Assembly (NCBI GenBank): GCA_012295275.1
Contig: CM022672.1
Coordinates: 22,134,128-22,198,127, forward strand
DNA from: Chrysomallon squamiferum
Taxonomy: Eukaryota > Mollusca > Gastropoda > Neomphalida > Peltospiridae
Direction: 5' to 3'
Length of the DNA stretch: 64,000 nucleotides
The notes beneath the pieces are model-generated. The model made no database searches and was not told the DNA's origin. It worked only from the letters and a program-made list of their open reading frames with translations. Position 1 is the stretch's first letter. Every line of letters begins with the position of its first letter. Shown here in pieces: positions 22,295-34,606 of the stretch. The position numbers and the translations under genes are program-made.

Positions 22295-22540
22295 TAATGT
22301 AATTAGATAATAACATACGAATTTACTCTTTATTTATTTATTTATTTATCTTTTTTATTTTTGAACCTTTTTTTTGTATGCTTTGTTTTTGTGAATTCGT
22401 TTTTTTTAGTTCACTGATTTGTTTATTAATATTTATTTTATTTTTTCCGATCTCGTATATCTAACTATGAACTGTCCAGTCTTAACCAGTACGTTTCATC
22501 ATTCGAAAGTTAGGAAATCTACCCCCACACAAAGCACTTT

Positions 22541-22582
22541 AAAAAAAAAAAAAAAGATTTAAAAAAAAAAAAAAAAAAAAAA
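22541..22582. repeat. poly-A tract
   Basis: A15, GATTT, then A22. Confidence 0.93.
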
Positions 22583-22689
22583 TAACCTGACTCAAATTAC
22601 TCTGCACTAAAAGCCGTCTCTAACACGTACACATTACGGTAACTGATAGCACGCACATTAACGGCAATTACAATTAATTTCTAAGTATA

Positions 22690-22915
22690 TTTTACGAAGC
22701 ACTCAGATATTGGTGGTAAGTTGTCTGTGGGGCGAAAGGTTTCGTCCGTATTCCGACAGCGGTAACGAAGCAAATAATGACCAACGCGAACAGAGCCAAC
22801 AATGACCTTTCGTTATGCAAATGAGTAATAAGATAATAGCCCGTCTAGGATGGGCAGTGTGACTCAGTTAAAGTGTGCAGTCTATTCCTGACAGAAAGAT
22901 GAACAGAAAATGTGT
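22690..22915. promoter_or_regulatory. candidate regulatory block with octamer
   Basis: Complex sequence with a perfect ATGCAAAT at 22815-22822 between two GATA/TAAT-like cores (AATGACC, AGATAATAG), and GTGTGACTCAG at about 22858. Enhancer function is inferred. Confidence 0.32.
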
Positions 22916-22944
22916 TTATTTCCTAATAGTGCATGTCATAAAGG

Positions 22945-23062
22945 AAAGTGGTTGTTGTGGTAGTTCTAGAGGTCGTTGTAGTAGTGGTTGTAGTAGAGTT
23001 GATAGTAGTAGTAGTAGTAGTAGTAGTGGTTGTAGTAGTAGTAGTAGCAGCAGCAGTGGTAG
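22945..23062. repeat. (GTA)/(GTT) trinucleotide array
   Basis: GTAGTA triplets with GTT and GCA variants. The Ser-rich frame is translated repeat. Confidence 0.94.
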
Positions 23063-23142
23063 TCTTATTAGTAACATTTGCTTTTATATATTTTATTATC
23101 CTGTATCTGTATATGTATTAGTGGATGAATAAATATATGAAT

Positions 23143-23144
23143 AT

Positions 23145-23199
<55 letters not shown>
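23143..23199. repeat. (CA)n microsatellite
   Basis: About 28 CA units. Confidence 0.97.
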
Positions 23200-23269
23200 T
23201 GTATGGCTATGTATGTATATGGATGTATACTGTTGTTTATTATTCCTTTACATCACATCTTTTTTACCC

Positions 23270-23500
23270 AGTATTGCTACCAATTTGAACCTCTATAAGA
23301 ATGACGTAATAATGTTTCCGCAGACGAGGTAACCGCGGGACGAATCTCCTCGCCATAACGAAATTAGATGAGCTGCTCGATAATCGTGTGTCCGTAATGA
23401 AATAATATCTGTCACAGCGTCAATGTGACGATTAATCTGCAGACTGACACTTAGCAGAAACTTCGGTTACGCATCCAGCTTAACACTTCGTTGTGTAATA
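23270..23500. promoter_or_regulatory. candidate regulatory block, CpG-retaining
   Basis: Complex sequence with TGACGTAATAATG, AACCGCGGGACG and GACGATTAATCTGCAG. No coding frame. Conservation cannot be judged from one sequence. Confidence 0.28.
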
Positions 23501-23504
23501 GCTG

Positions 23505-24080
23505 TCGACTTTTTTTCTTGAACGGCAATAGTTTTCGACTCAGAACTCTGCATCGTCGATAGTAACAATTTTCGACTGAAAATTCGACATAATGCTTTGT
23601 AATAGTTTTCGACTCAGAACTCTGCATCGTCGATAGTAACAGTTTTCGACTGAAAATTCGACATAATGCTTTGTACTAGTTTTCGACTGAAAATTCTTCA
23701 TCATGCTTTGTACTAGTTTTCGACTGAAAATTCTTCATCATGCTTTGTACTAGTTTTCGACTGAAAATTCTTTGCCATGCATGGTGATAGTTATCGACTG
23801 AAAACCTTTTTTCGGAAATGGTAACAGTTTTCGATTCAGAACTTTTTATCGTTAATTGTCAACTGAAAATTCTTTATCGTGCACGGCAATAGCTGTCGAA
23901 TGAATGAACACCTTTTTCTCGTGAATGGTAATAAATTCAGAACTTTTCATAGTTCATGGTAATAGCTGTTTATTGAAAACTTTTTATCAGACAAGGTAGT
24001 AGCTGTCAACTGAATTTTTTTTTACTTGTGCATGATTAATATAGCTGTCAACTGAAAATTCTTTAATGTTAATGGTAAAA
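23505..24080. repeat. 37-bp minisatellite with dimeric higher-order structure
   Basis: TTTTCGACT-type unit starts at 23531, 23568, 23605, 23642, 23679, 23716, 23753, 23790 and 23827 give an exact 37-bp period. In the first four units two subtypes alternate: one with CAGAACTCTGCATCG, the other with GAAAATTCGACATAATG. This makes a 74-bp dimer. Units after about 23860 are increasingly degenerate. Confidence 0.95.
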
Positions 24081-24385
24081 ACTGTAATATTGTCATGTAC
24101 GAGGAAAAAACCAAGATTGGTTAGTTTCGGCAATGGAACGTTTTAATGGAAACTGACGTCAAAAGGAACTGGAATCTGTAAATATAAATATGAATTATTT
24201 GTGAACTGATGATGACGCTGGTGGACTAAATCAGAGCTGGTGATGATGTTGCGACAGAGCACAATTTGGATGTATCAGTATTGTTGCAATTATATAAGAA
24301 ACCCGTAGTGGCCACAATGTTAATTAACAATGAATGTATACTAATGAAAAATGTATTCCTGATAATTAGAACTCAGAAAGAATAT
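24081..24385. other. unique sequence with one CRE palindrome
   Basis: TGACGTCA at 24154-24161. No gene. Confidence 0.5.
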
Positions 24386-24389
24386 ACAT

Positions 24390-24452
24390 GCTACATACAT
24401 ACATACATACATACATTCATACATTCATATTCATACATCATACATACATACA

Positions 24453-24483
<31 letters not shown>

Positions 24484-24545
24484 CATATCCATACTTATAT
24501 ATACATAACTTATGATCAGAAGACAGACAGACAGACAGATAGATC
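24390..24545. repeat. (CATA)n then (GACA)n
   Basis: CATA units with CATT variants at 24393-24485 and GACA/GATA at 24521-24543. Confidence 0.95.
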
Positions 24546-24809
24546 GTTTGATTTAAAAAAAAGACTTCTACAAACAAATACAGCAGTTTATAATGCTATC
24601 TCGCAACGGTAAATATGCCGTACAGTAACTGACAGATTTAATGATAAAGAAGAGAAAAAAAAATTAATGCTTGTAACAGAAATAGAACATTTCCAACGAG
24701 GCCATGTAAAACATGCTTCAGTTATGTCGACGCAAATCAGACTGTAAATGAACTGAAAAAGAAACGAGAAGAATTTCAGAGATTTATTATTATTTTTTAT
24801 TTTTTTTTT

Positions 24810-25095
24810 TTTTTCCTCGGTGGAAAGTGGGTCAGATTGGTGCTATCTGTCTGCAGAGTGCTGAAACGTAATTGGAAGTAAACGTCGATTTAGTTGTTTC
24901 GGTAACTGGACAAATTTGCCCTAGGCAGACATCGCTCGAACATGACACGACATAAAAATTATTCCAGTATCCGCGAAACGAGACGAGTCTACCTTGCAGC
25001 CCTAATTTAGACACTATGCGTTATCAAAATCTGTATTCATTCCGCATGCGGATCCCTGCGGATTAGGTGCTGGATGGTATCCAGCCCGCAACCAG
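24810..25095. other. complex block, unrecognised 60-codon frame on minus strand
   Basis: GC-moderate sequence whose minus-strand frame (24832-25014) has mixed composition but no known motif. CTGGATGGTATCCAG near 25070-25084 forms a short hairpin. Could be regulatory or an old element. Confidence 0.3.
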
Positions 25096-26060
25096 TTCTG
25101 TTTCTCTTGCCCATTAATGATTTATCGTTTTAATAAATTTTATTGCTTGTTGAATTTATAGATCATCCATGGATTGTTTAAATTTAAATTTTAGTATCGT
25201 GTGTTTTCTAATAAGGGCGTTGAATTTGACTAAAGTCATCGATCCGCTCCTTGTATTCAATAAAATACGACGTCAGTAATGAAGAATTATCAAATCTTTA
25301 TTTATTTATTTGTGTGTTTTTTTGTTTGTTTGTTTTTATTTCAAAATGGCTTTGGATCTTATAACATTTAGCTTTCTAGTAATCTACAATTAAATTATTG
25401 AAATTGATCGATCACTAAATAAGTCAGTGTACAATGAATGTTTTAATTAATTATATATTTATTTGTTATTTCAAAAATTTAATTTAAAAAAATGATGAAA
25501 AAGATTATTAATATCCAAGTAAATATATTACAGTATATCTTAAATTAATATTAAATATGTCCATAACTGCAATTAACTGATTTTTAAATCTTATTTTCTA
25601 ACGATGATACAGTCACAAGATATATTAATTTATTATGATAAACTCAATCAAGAACCGATTTTTATTTCTTAAAACGGACTTTTCGTTAAACTATAAAGGT
25701 CATTCTTCATTAACGTAAGTTATGTGGTAATTCGGAAAAGAAAAAAAAAAAAAAAAAAAAAAACAGAAATAAAAAACAGGAATGAAAGAAAGTAAAGAAA
25801 AAACACGACTATAACTCATGGTCAAAATAATTCCTGTGATCCAGTAATAATAATCTAGCTTCCTGTTAAATGAAACTGTTCATCTTCGTTTTTCTCTTCT
25901 TCTTTTTTTTTTCCCTGTCGCCATGGCTACGTGAAATTTTGCAAGACCTGAGGGAACAGACTGAACGTAAACCGTATTGAAAAATAATCTAGATTTCTGA
26001 ATTAAGTAGCTCACAGATAGTGAACATACGGATTTTTAAGAACAGAACAAAAGTAAGACA
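25096..26060. other. AT-rich desert
   Basis: No gene or element recognised. Poly-A at about 25740-25763. Confidence 0.6.
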
Positions 26061-26064
26061 AGGA

Positions 26065-26160
26065 TGAAGAAAGAAAGAAAGAAAAAAAGAAAAAAAAATA
26101 AAGAAAGAAAGAAAAAAAGAAATAAAGAAAAATGAAGAAATAAATAAAGAAAATAAAGTG
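26065..26160. repeat. (GAAA)n purine tract
   Basis: AAAG/AAAT tetranucleotides on the plus strand. The minus-strand Phe/Ser-rich frame is an artefact. Confidence 0.9.
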
Positions 26161-27655
26161 ACGGAAAAATAAAAGGATGACACTAATTCCTTAAGGATTT
26201 CACAAATGTAAGCTCATTTATAAATCGACAAAAGTGATAAAAAATAAAATAAAATAAAATAGAATAAAAAGGAAAGAAAGAAAAAAATGTGTTTCGAAGC
26301 AGCTAATTAGAGCTGACGCTGACACGTGTCTGGTGATGTGGTAGCAGGTTGTAATTTAATGGTCACAGTGTTCTTCTGATAAATGATGAAATGCAGATTC
26401 GATACTCCTTATTTAACACTTCAGTCTGTTTCCCGTTCCAGCCACCTGACTGGTTCTTCAAGGTCTGTTTTATATGTTTCTTTTATGGCCACGTCATATA
26501 TATATAAAAAAATTAACCATTTGCTTATGGAAATACATACATCATGGAATTTCCTCTCTCAGTTATCAACTATGTACAACATACATATGGCTGAAAAACT
26601 GAAAATGTTAAAACTGTGTTGAGATGTTGCAGAATGTTCGTTCTTTTCTGTTGTTATTTTGTGATATTATGGACAGACAGGTTGTTGTTTTTGCTGATTT
26701 TTTTTTTTTTTTTTTTCAGTGCATAGTCCAGAACCATCTCAGGTATCAGTTGCATAAATCCTGCCAATTTAGGTAACAAATATTGATGCACATACTTCAC
26801 ATGCTTGAACTCGATAACATTTTCGTGAGCTTCATTTCCGTTCGTTTTTAAATTTGAGAGCGTTTTCAATTAACTTTTAATATAGAAAAGTAACTGACTG
26901 CCGAGTGCGTTAATGTTCTGGTCGAAAGTAATCATTGGCTGCGTCGAAAATGGGTGTCCAAGTAAAATTAATGAAACCACAGTAAGCCGGACAGTGCAGT
27001 GTGGTCCAAAGTTTATATCTCTCCCGATTCAGACGTCAGTGGTGTATTGCCCTAAGCTGTTCATCTATCATGGAAAGGTCAAACTACAATTATACCAACA
27101 CCCTGCTAGCTTTTGCCGACGCAAGAAGAGAGCAGAACGAAATGAATAGAAGTTATTTTGTGCTATTTTACGTCAGTAGAATATAATGTCATAATGCCAA
27201 GAGAATACATTTAATGAAGCATTTTTAAAGAAGCTCTTATTTTAGAAGTTGTATAATAAAGGAGTATTTTTGGATAAGTCGCATTCGACTGGGAAAAAGA
27301 TTTCGCCAGAAATACTTTATATTTCAAAAGCAAGCTTTCCTTGATAACGTAGATATCTGTTCTTTCATGGGCTTTGTCTTGAGATTGACATACTGCGTCA
27401 AAGGAAAAGCGTGCTTTATTTTAGATAGATACACACATACCAAACAATGGGATAGAAAGAAGCTGTGAAAGAAACAAACAAAGATCCAAAGAAAAAGACT
27501 TTAATAACGTCCAGAGAAAAACGTTTCAATGATACTAAATGTGCAATAACCTTCATTCATTAAACCAGTTGTTATATATTACATTTTGTAGAATGTTGTG
27601 TAAAAGATATATAATCAAACAGTTCAGTCAATAACAGATATTTCATGAAAGTGTT
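26161..27655. other. mostly unique, no supported gene
   Basis: Contains AAAAT units (26237-26265) and poly-T (26699-26716). Mixed-composition frames lie at 26383-26622 and 26913-27149 (plus); none has a recognised domain or convincing splice signals. Confidence 0.45.
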
Positions 27656-27849
27656 TTTTTATTTTTTTTATTTTTTGGTTTTTCCTTTCTTTTTCGTTCA
27701 AATGTGCATTGCGACAATGCATTTTTCATACTAAATAATGATATATATGAAAAGAGTTTTATCATTGCCGACATCATCGACGTCTTCGATTTCATCGCAG
27801 CCGCAAACAGCATCATTAACAACATCAGTAAAGGGTTTCTCTTTTTTTC

Positions 27850-27925
27850 GTTTGTTGGTTTTGTTATTGTTGTTGTTGCTGTTGGTGATGCTGTTGCTGT
27901 TGTTGATATTGTTGCTGTTGTTATG
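27850..27925. repeat. (GTT)/(GCT) trinucleotide tract
   Basis: GTTGTTGCT-type triplets. The overlapping Val/Leu frames are artefacts. Confidence 0.9.
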
Positions 27926-28730
27926 GCGGGGAGTTTTTGTCAGCAAAACTGTAGAAGAGTTTTCCAACTCTGGCGAGTTTGTTCAGATCATTACCATTAT
28001 TGATTGCACATAATTACATCTTCAGCCTTGCTATCACTGGCAAAACCATCATCATCACCGTCATCAGCAGCATCGTTATTAAAATAAAAACAGCAGGGTT
28101 ACAGGACGTCATTCATGACATCACACTTTCGATGAAATAAACAAAAATATTATCAAACAGGTTTGTTATCCCTTAAATAGTCATCAAGATACACTATTAA
28201 TTTACATGTATGGCATAATTCCACGTAATCTCACAGACTTGCATATACTAGAGGGTGTTACGTTTCCACTGATCACTGATAATAAAATTACTGAAGCTGT
28301 GTACCTTTTGTGCAATACGCAAACCTTACATAGACGTTCGATGATGTTACATATTGTGTTAACATCACAGAATTGGGAACCATTATATTTTTTGCATAAC
28401 ACGTGAGTTCAATGTACTCAGTGTCGATTGTTAACGGACGGTAAATAGCTGACTTTGTGGATTTTCACTTAGCTTAATTTCAAGGCAAAAATTCAATGAA
28501 CACGAGGTAATTTCGTCCCGAAAGATAACGCGGAGAGACTGATTATGTTGTTGACTGTAAGTTTGTTAGTAACTTACAGAAACGGCAGACTCGTGAGTCA
28601 GTGTTTGTTAGTATGTTAGTTAAATCAGACGTGACTGTGGTGTTAGTGTTTTAATAAATTAGAGAAACGTAACGTCAAAAGTTGTATTTGTTGGTGTGTT
28701 AGTCAACCAGAGAAAAAATAATAATAAGTA
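27926..28730. other. unique sequence, no supported gene
   Basis: A pair of 66-codon frames on opposite strands at 28202-28406 is mutual shadowing. No inverted repeat explains it. Confidence 0.45.
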
Positions 28731-28732
28731 TT

Positions 28733-28768
28733 GTTGTTGTAGTAGTAGTAGTAGTAGTAGCAGCAGTA
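28733..28768. repeat. (GTA)n/(GCA)n
   Basis: About 12 triplets. Confidence 0.92.
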
Positions 28769-29350
28769 AATTTGATAAATAATTTAAAGAAAAAAAGTTT
28801 ATAAATAGTCACTTTAATTCATTTCCAAAAGATAAAGAAAGTCATACTTTTAATATCATATAATATGTTTATTAATATATATATATAAAAATTAACAAAG
28901 TGAAAGATATCTCTCGATATTTTTATAAATTTGAAAAATAAAATAAAATGTTCAGTTTAAAGAAATACCAGAATAACATATAAAGAAGGATTTAAAAAAG
29001 AAAAGAAAAAAGAAAAGAAGATGATCCTCACAAACAACATCGGTATTCATTTTTAAACATAGCGAGACGAAAATAAATTTCTAAAGAATCAATTACCGAA
29101 CACGAAAATAAACGTAAATGAAGCGATACTACTGTCCATCACACTTACTGACTAGAATGTGAAAGTGTTGACTCGCACAAATTGCTATCAGAGGCTATCA
29201 AGGTGCTAGTTATCTACTGCAGCCCATTTTCACAGAGAACTCACGTAATAAACTTCTCAGTAACAGTTAATAATGCGCTAACGGGTCTGGAAACTGAATT
29301 AGTGTCTCAAAATAATTTCGCTGCACCCGGAAGCGGAATAGAAAAGATAG
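28769..29350. other. AT-rich, nothing recognised
   Basis: No supported feature. Confidence 0.55.
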
Positions 29351-29353
29351 TTT

Positions 29354-29617
29354 AAAAAAAAAAAAAAAAAAAAAAGAAGAAGTAGAAGAAGAAGAAGAAG
29401 CAAGACATGCTGAAGATGTCAACGTAGTTGTCTGTAAGAAAGTAATCGCCGAGTCGCGCACGTAATTGTCTATAACAAGTAATCAGCGAAGATGTGCCAG
29501 TTCGAATTTAAGAGGTGTATATCTGATCGATAGTGAGACGCTGGCTCGTAATACAAGGACACGAAGCGGCTGAGCAATTCTTTTTTTTTCTGTTTCTTTT
29601 TTTTTTTTTTTTTTTCT
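29354..29617. repeat. poly-A/(GAA)n and poly-T flanking unique sequence
   Basis: A21 plus AGAAGA units at 29354-29401, and T-rich 29581-29617, about 180 bp apart in complementary orientation. Confidence 0.85.
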
Positions 29618-29689
29618 CAGTTTATGACGTCAGTCAGGATCCCGCTCCAGAAATACAAACAAAAAGAATGTCTGGCTCACTCTCGACTT

Positions 29690-30100
29690 TGACGACGCCA
29701 TGGTTAAGTCATTGGCCTTGATGTTACAAAAGGATTATCCTGAGAGTCATTGACGTTGGCGGTGATACGGAATTCTCCAATTGTTTTATAGCTATTTGTT
29801 ATTTTAAATGAATCAGTTAAATAAATAAACGTGAGTTTTAATGTAAGATGGAATGCTTGTTACGATAATATAAATTGTCTGGTGTGGAACCGTCCTGGGT
29901 GTTGTGTTTGAGTCCTCATCTCGTGAATCACAAATCTCATTCTGCTGTTGGCTGCCAGTCAGAGTATAAAGTGTAAGATCATTTTGTTGTTATTGTTATC
30001 TGGCATAATCAATAATAGTAACATCAACATTTCAGTCCAAAATTGTCTGGCGTAATGACTTTCTGGACAAGTCATTGGCCTTGGTTTTATGATGGTTAGA
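29690..30100 (+). mobile_element. degraded tRNA-SINE-like fragments
   Basis: AAGTCATTGGCCTTG occurs exactly at about 29705 and 30072, each after a TGGTTA/TGGACA-like start. GTTTGAGTCC (about 29906), a one-mismatch B box, lies between them. The pieces resemble halves of a tRNA head but no single intact head can be drawn. Low confidence. Confidence 0.25.
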
Positions 30101-30815
30101 CCAACGAATTGGTGATGTTTTATTTGATTTCGTGGTTTTTGATTAAACCACCGTACCTGCCACGTACATAAAATGGTCTCTCTTGATATTTTTGTCGCTA
30201 ACCAGAACACACTAGGAAGACATGAGATCATTACATCAATGTTTCTGTGTTTGACTTTTCCAGCGCTCACCAAACTAGCTCTGTCTGTGACTGACAGGCT
30301 AAGTCTACTGATTACGTGTCCACGTCCCACACTGTTAACGTCTTCAACAACTAACAAAACCAAATCTGCCGCTCTGACAACGTTTATGATTTAAAAAGTG
30401 GAAGTGAAGTTCGCATTATTCTATCAGTTACCCAGACTAAAATTGCAGGACTCGTATTTCAGAAAATTACAGTTAACTAAAATAATGCTAACTGGAATGG
30501 AAAATTCCTGTTATTGACTTTGAACGAATTTTAGGGTTTAATCGGCGTTTTGCCAATGACAGGCACGTTTAAATAAAATTCTGATAAAAATTCTCCATCT
30601 ACTTATTAGTTACTAGTACAGACAATATTACACTACTAAATGGAAATAACTGGATCCTGTAATGAAAATTCTTATTAGTATCTCTGCCTTTGGAAGAACA
30701 GCAGCGTATGTCTTCTAGTTTGCTTCGGACAGGCTTACATTAACTCTTTCGATGGAGACAGGAAAAACAAATTACCCTATTATTATGTATTATAATACTA
30801 CATGGAACATAGCAG
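30101..30815. other. unique sequence, unrecognised frames
   Basis: A 134-codon minus-strand frame spans 29959-30363 and runs through a GTTGTT-derived Leu stretch. I see no domain and no splice evidence, so I do not call it. Confidence 0.4.
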
Positions 30816-30819
30816 AGAC

Positions 30820-31745
30820 TTCTATAATCATTAGGTCTACATCACCACATGGACATAATAGGAACCTCTCTAACAGTGATTCATAAGGTGGGACGTGAGG
30901 ATTATATACAATCGCATTCATAGCTTTGAGTTTTTAAAACTGGGGCCTCAATATCATTACTTCTTTATTACAACATTGACATAACGGGAATCTCTATATA
31001 AAGAGTTCTATATCATTAAAAGGACCTCTATATCATTATGTCTATATTATTACATGGACATAACTAGGACCTCTATATCATTATTTCTATATTATTACAA
31101 GAACACAACTAGGACGTCTGTGTCATTACAAGGACATGACTAGGACCTCTATTTCATTAGTTCTGTATGATTACAAGGACATGACTAGAACCTCTATAAT
31201 CATTAGTTCTGTATGATTACAAGGACATGACTAGGACCTCTATATCATTAGTTCTGTATCATTACATGGACACAACTAGGACCTCTATATCATTAGTTCT
31301 GTACTATTACAAGGACACAAATGGGACCTCTATATCATTAGTTCTGTACTATTACAAGGACACAAATGGGACCTCTATATCATTAGTTCTGTATGATTAG
31401 AAGGACATGACTAGGACCTCTATTTCATTAGTTCTGTATCATTACATGGACACAACTAGGACCTCTATATCATTAGTTCTGTACTATTACAAGGACACAA
31501 ATGCGACCTCTGTATCATTAGTTATGTATGATTACAAGGACATGACTAGGATCTCTATATCATTAGTTCTGTACTATTACAAAGACACAAATGGGACCTC
31601 TGTTTCATTAGTTCTGTATCATTACATGGACACAACTAGGACCTCTATATCATTAGTTCTGTGTCATTACATGAACACAACTAGGATATCTGTGTCATTA
31701 GTTCTGTGTCACTACACGGACAGAACCGGGACCTCTATATTATTT
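30820..31745. repeat. 45-bp minisatellite, about 20 copies
   Basis: The unit contains GGACCTCTATATCATTAG, TTCTGTA and a TTACAAGGACACAA or TTACATGGACACAA variant. Copies from about 31140 to 31740 are close to identical with alternating variants. Those from 30820 to 31140 are degenerate. Because 45 is divisible by three, one plus frame stays open (31407-31751) as a 15-residue repeat. Confidence 0.95.
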
Positions 31746-33360
31746 AGTTAAATTATTGTTGCCAATTCTAAATTGAATTATGTGCTATTGTAACCTTGCT
31801 CTGAGAATACTTCTTCATCATACATCGACTCTGTGTGAAAACGACTAATCTCCAGTGACGTGATGGAACGAGAAGCTCTACGTTTCACTCTACAGATGTT
31901 CTCAGCTTAAGTTAACACGAAGATTGTTAGTCCAGTGGGAACAATTTATACAAAATGTGCTGTATAACAGGCAGTCGCGTGCCAATAAGAAAAGGATCTA
32001 TTATATAGACTTCATCAGCGAATTTTTGCGTTCTGATAGTAAAGATGAAGATGATTATAATTTATTTGGTTTTAGTTTTCAGTTTGTATCTATTTTTTGT
32101 TTTAAAAAATAAATGTCTAATGTGTTAATGAAAAAATAAAGATGGAAGTTGGTCGCATAAACAACAAGAATATTATTTTTTTTAGTTAAGTTGATAATAT
32201 TTGTCTTGTTTTGTGGTTTGTCTTCGATTTATTTAACTTTATTGTTGTTGCATTTTTTTCCATTAAAAAAAAAAACAAACAAAAAACAAACAAACAAAAA
32301 ACAACAAGCAAGCAAAATGAAACAGAAAAAAAACCATGAAACAAACGATTGGCATTGTTAATAGAATAGTTTCGGACAATGTTGTTTTTTTTCGATATTT
32401 TTTAAAGGAACACGAAATAAAAAAATTACCTTAAATAAGAATTACTTCAGCTAGTTAGCAAACTCTGTCAGTGATTTGTAGTGTTTTGGGAGGTTTTATT
32501 ACATTAATTTAAAAACAAAAAATAGAGTAGTATCCTTAGATCTCGGTTTCTCTTTCAATTTTACCGAGATTGAAAAAGTTTTTTTTTTTTTCTTTCTGCG
32601 TGTTTGTGTAAAGATGTCAAATAAACTAAGGCAAATAGTTTGTTCCAAGGAAATTAACCTGCTGTTCTAACAAGACGAATGAGCAGGCTGGCACAAACCA
32701 CTTTATCATAGACTGAAACGTGATAATACGACTGAAAGATGTTCAGTCAATATTAACATAAAAGCAAAGATAGACAAAATGTGTTAATAGTGATGCATGT
32801 TGGCAAACAAACAACGATTTAAAATATTAAAAGATTCGGAATGAAATTTTGAAATGAGTCGGTCTGACTGTAGCAGTCTGCATGTGTCTGTGTGTCTGTG
32901 TGTGTATATCTATATGTAAATGTGCGTATTTATGTGAGTCACACACACACTGACACACAGACACACATATTCACCTTTATGCCTGTATGTAAATGTGTAT
33001 TTGCATTTATAAGCATATGCAGTTTATATATCTGAACGCTGAAATAGATTTTAAAAGTGCAGCTAGAAACTAAGATAAAAAAGAAAGCACAAAAATTAAA
33101 CGAGAAACAACGTATATACAGTAAAAATTGTGGCTAGACCAAGGGGTTCTGACAGAACAGTGAAATATAAAACTGGAGAATTGTTAATGCTGTTGTATAT
33201 TAAACACTGTTGTTAGACATTTGATAGCTGGAGTCCACAGCTGTTGCGATGGGTACTTCATATTAACATAAACTGACAATGCAAGGACATTTGTTGTATT
33301 TGTATACCTATAATTTAAACTCATTGTCATATACATGTTCAAAAAAATATTATAGTTTGT
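31746..33360. other. AT-rich desert with minor repeats
   Basis: A-rich CAAA tract at 32266-32330, T12 near 32579, GT/CA around 32885-32970. A 62-codon frame at 31924-32112 is unrecognised. Confidence 0.55.
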
Positions 33361-33362
33361 AT

Positions 33363-33470
<108 letters not shown>

Positions 33471-33514
33471 ATTGATTGATTAATGGACAGAGACAAAGGT
33501 TATTTATTAAATGT

Positions 33515-33585
33515 TTCTCTCTCGTTCTCTCTCTGTCTCTGTCTCTCCCTCTCTATATATATATCTCTGTGTGTGTGTGTATGTG
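33515..33585. repeat. (CT)/(TA)/(GT) short tract
   Basis: CTCT, TATA and GTGT blocks in series. Confidence 0.85.
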
Positions 33586-34525
33586 TGAATATTGTTTACG
33601 CATGTACAGAAAAGTGTATGATATTTTAACATCTGATATAAAACTGCACATTAAATATTTTATATAGATTTTGTCAGCATATTTACGTCGTTAAACTGCA
33701 AAAAAAACCTTCATTATCCACACCAAAACTTTCTAATTTCAACAGAGTTCTTTGTTCTTCGTCTGCTTTTGTTTTCTCTTCTTTTTCCATACTGTTACCA
33801 AATACTTATAAGAAATAAAATAAAATACATGACACATTACGAATTAAGCATTGTTGAAAAATAAATAGAAATCTTTCAGTAATTACCTTCTCTTTTCGAT
33901 AAAGATGTCTCTGTTTTCTAAGTGTTGCGAACAAGCACATACATCCTTTGAAGAAGAAAAAAAACAACCTACTACATCTTTATGTTAAATATTAACTTGG
34001 AATGACAGTTTATTTTTACAGAGGTTAGAAAAAAAGATAAATAAATAAACTGTTACCCACACGACATCATTTTGTGACAATAGTGGTTGATTTTTATCAT
34101 TAGTTGTATTGACAAACTTGGCAAAGGAAACTATATAATTTAGGCGATTTGGGAGTCAAGCGAAATGTGGTGTGTTTCGTGGGTGCCACGTCTTCTCTGC
34201 TTTCTGGTACTGCGCCAGTTTTGGTTGGTTACTAGGATAAACAGTTATTACAAGACAAAATCAATATTCCACATTTCCGTTCTGAAACCCTGAGAAGATC
34301 AGATTCAAGATATTTTAATAAGTCTTCAGAAATACTAGTTGTCCGTGGATCGATCCTTTTCGGTTCATCCGTCGAGATATTTCTTAAATACAGCCGTCAC
34401 TGGCCTGTCACTGGTCGTGAGGTACGTGATTTTCTTGTATATGGGAAGGTTGCATGTAAGATATTCATTACTGCTAATCCATAGCAATTGCCAGTGGTGT
34501 AGGAATTTGCTGCCTTTTGTCATCA
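33586..34525. other. unique AT-rich, no gene
   Basis: No supported feature. Confidence 0.5.
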
Positions 34526-34527
34526 TT

Positions 34528-34529
34528 AT

Positions 34530-34588
<59 letters not shown>

Positions 34589-34606
34589 CAACAACAACAA
34601 TAACAT
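34528..34606. repeat. (AAT)n then (AAC)n
   Basis: About 20 AAT triplets changing to AAC. Confidence 0.96.

Noticed and set aside
29959-30363. 134-codon minus-strand frame, one of the longest not purely repeat
   Set aside because: No recognisable domain, ends in GTT-derived Leu/Asn runs, overlaps SINE-like scraps and a competing plus frame.
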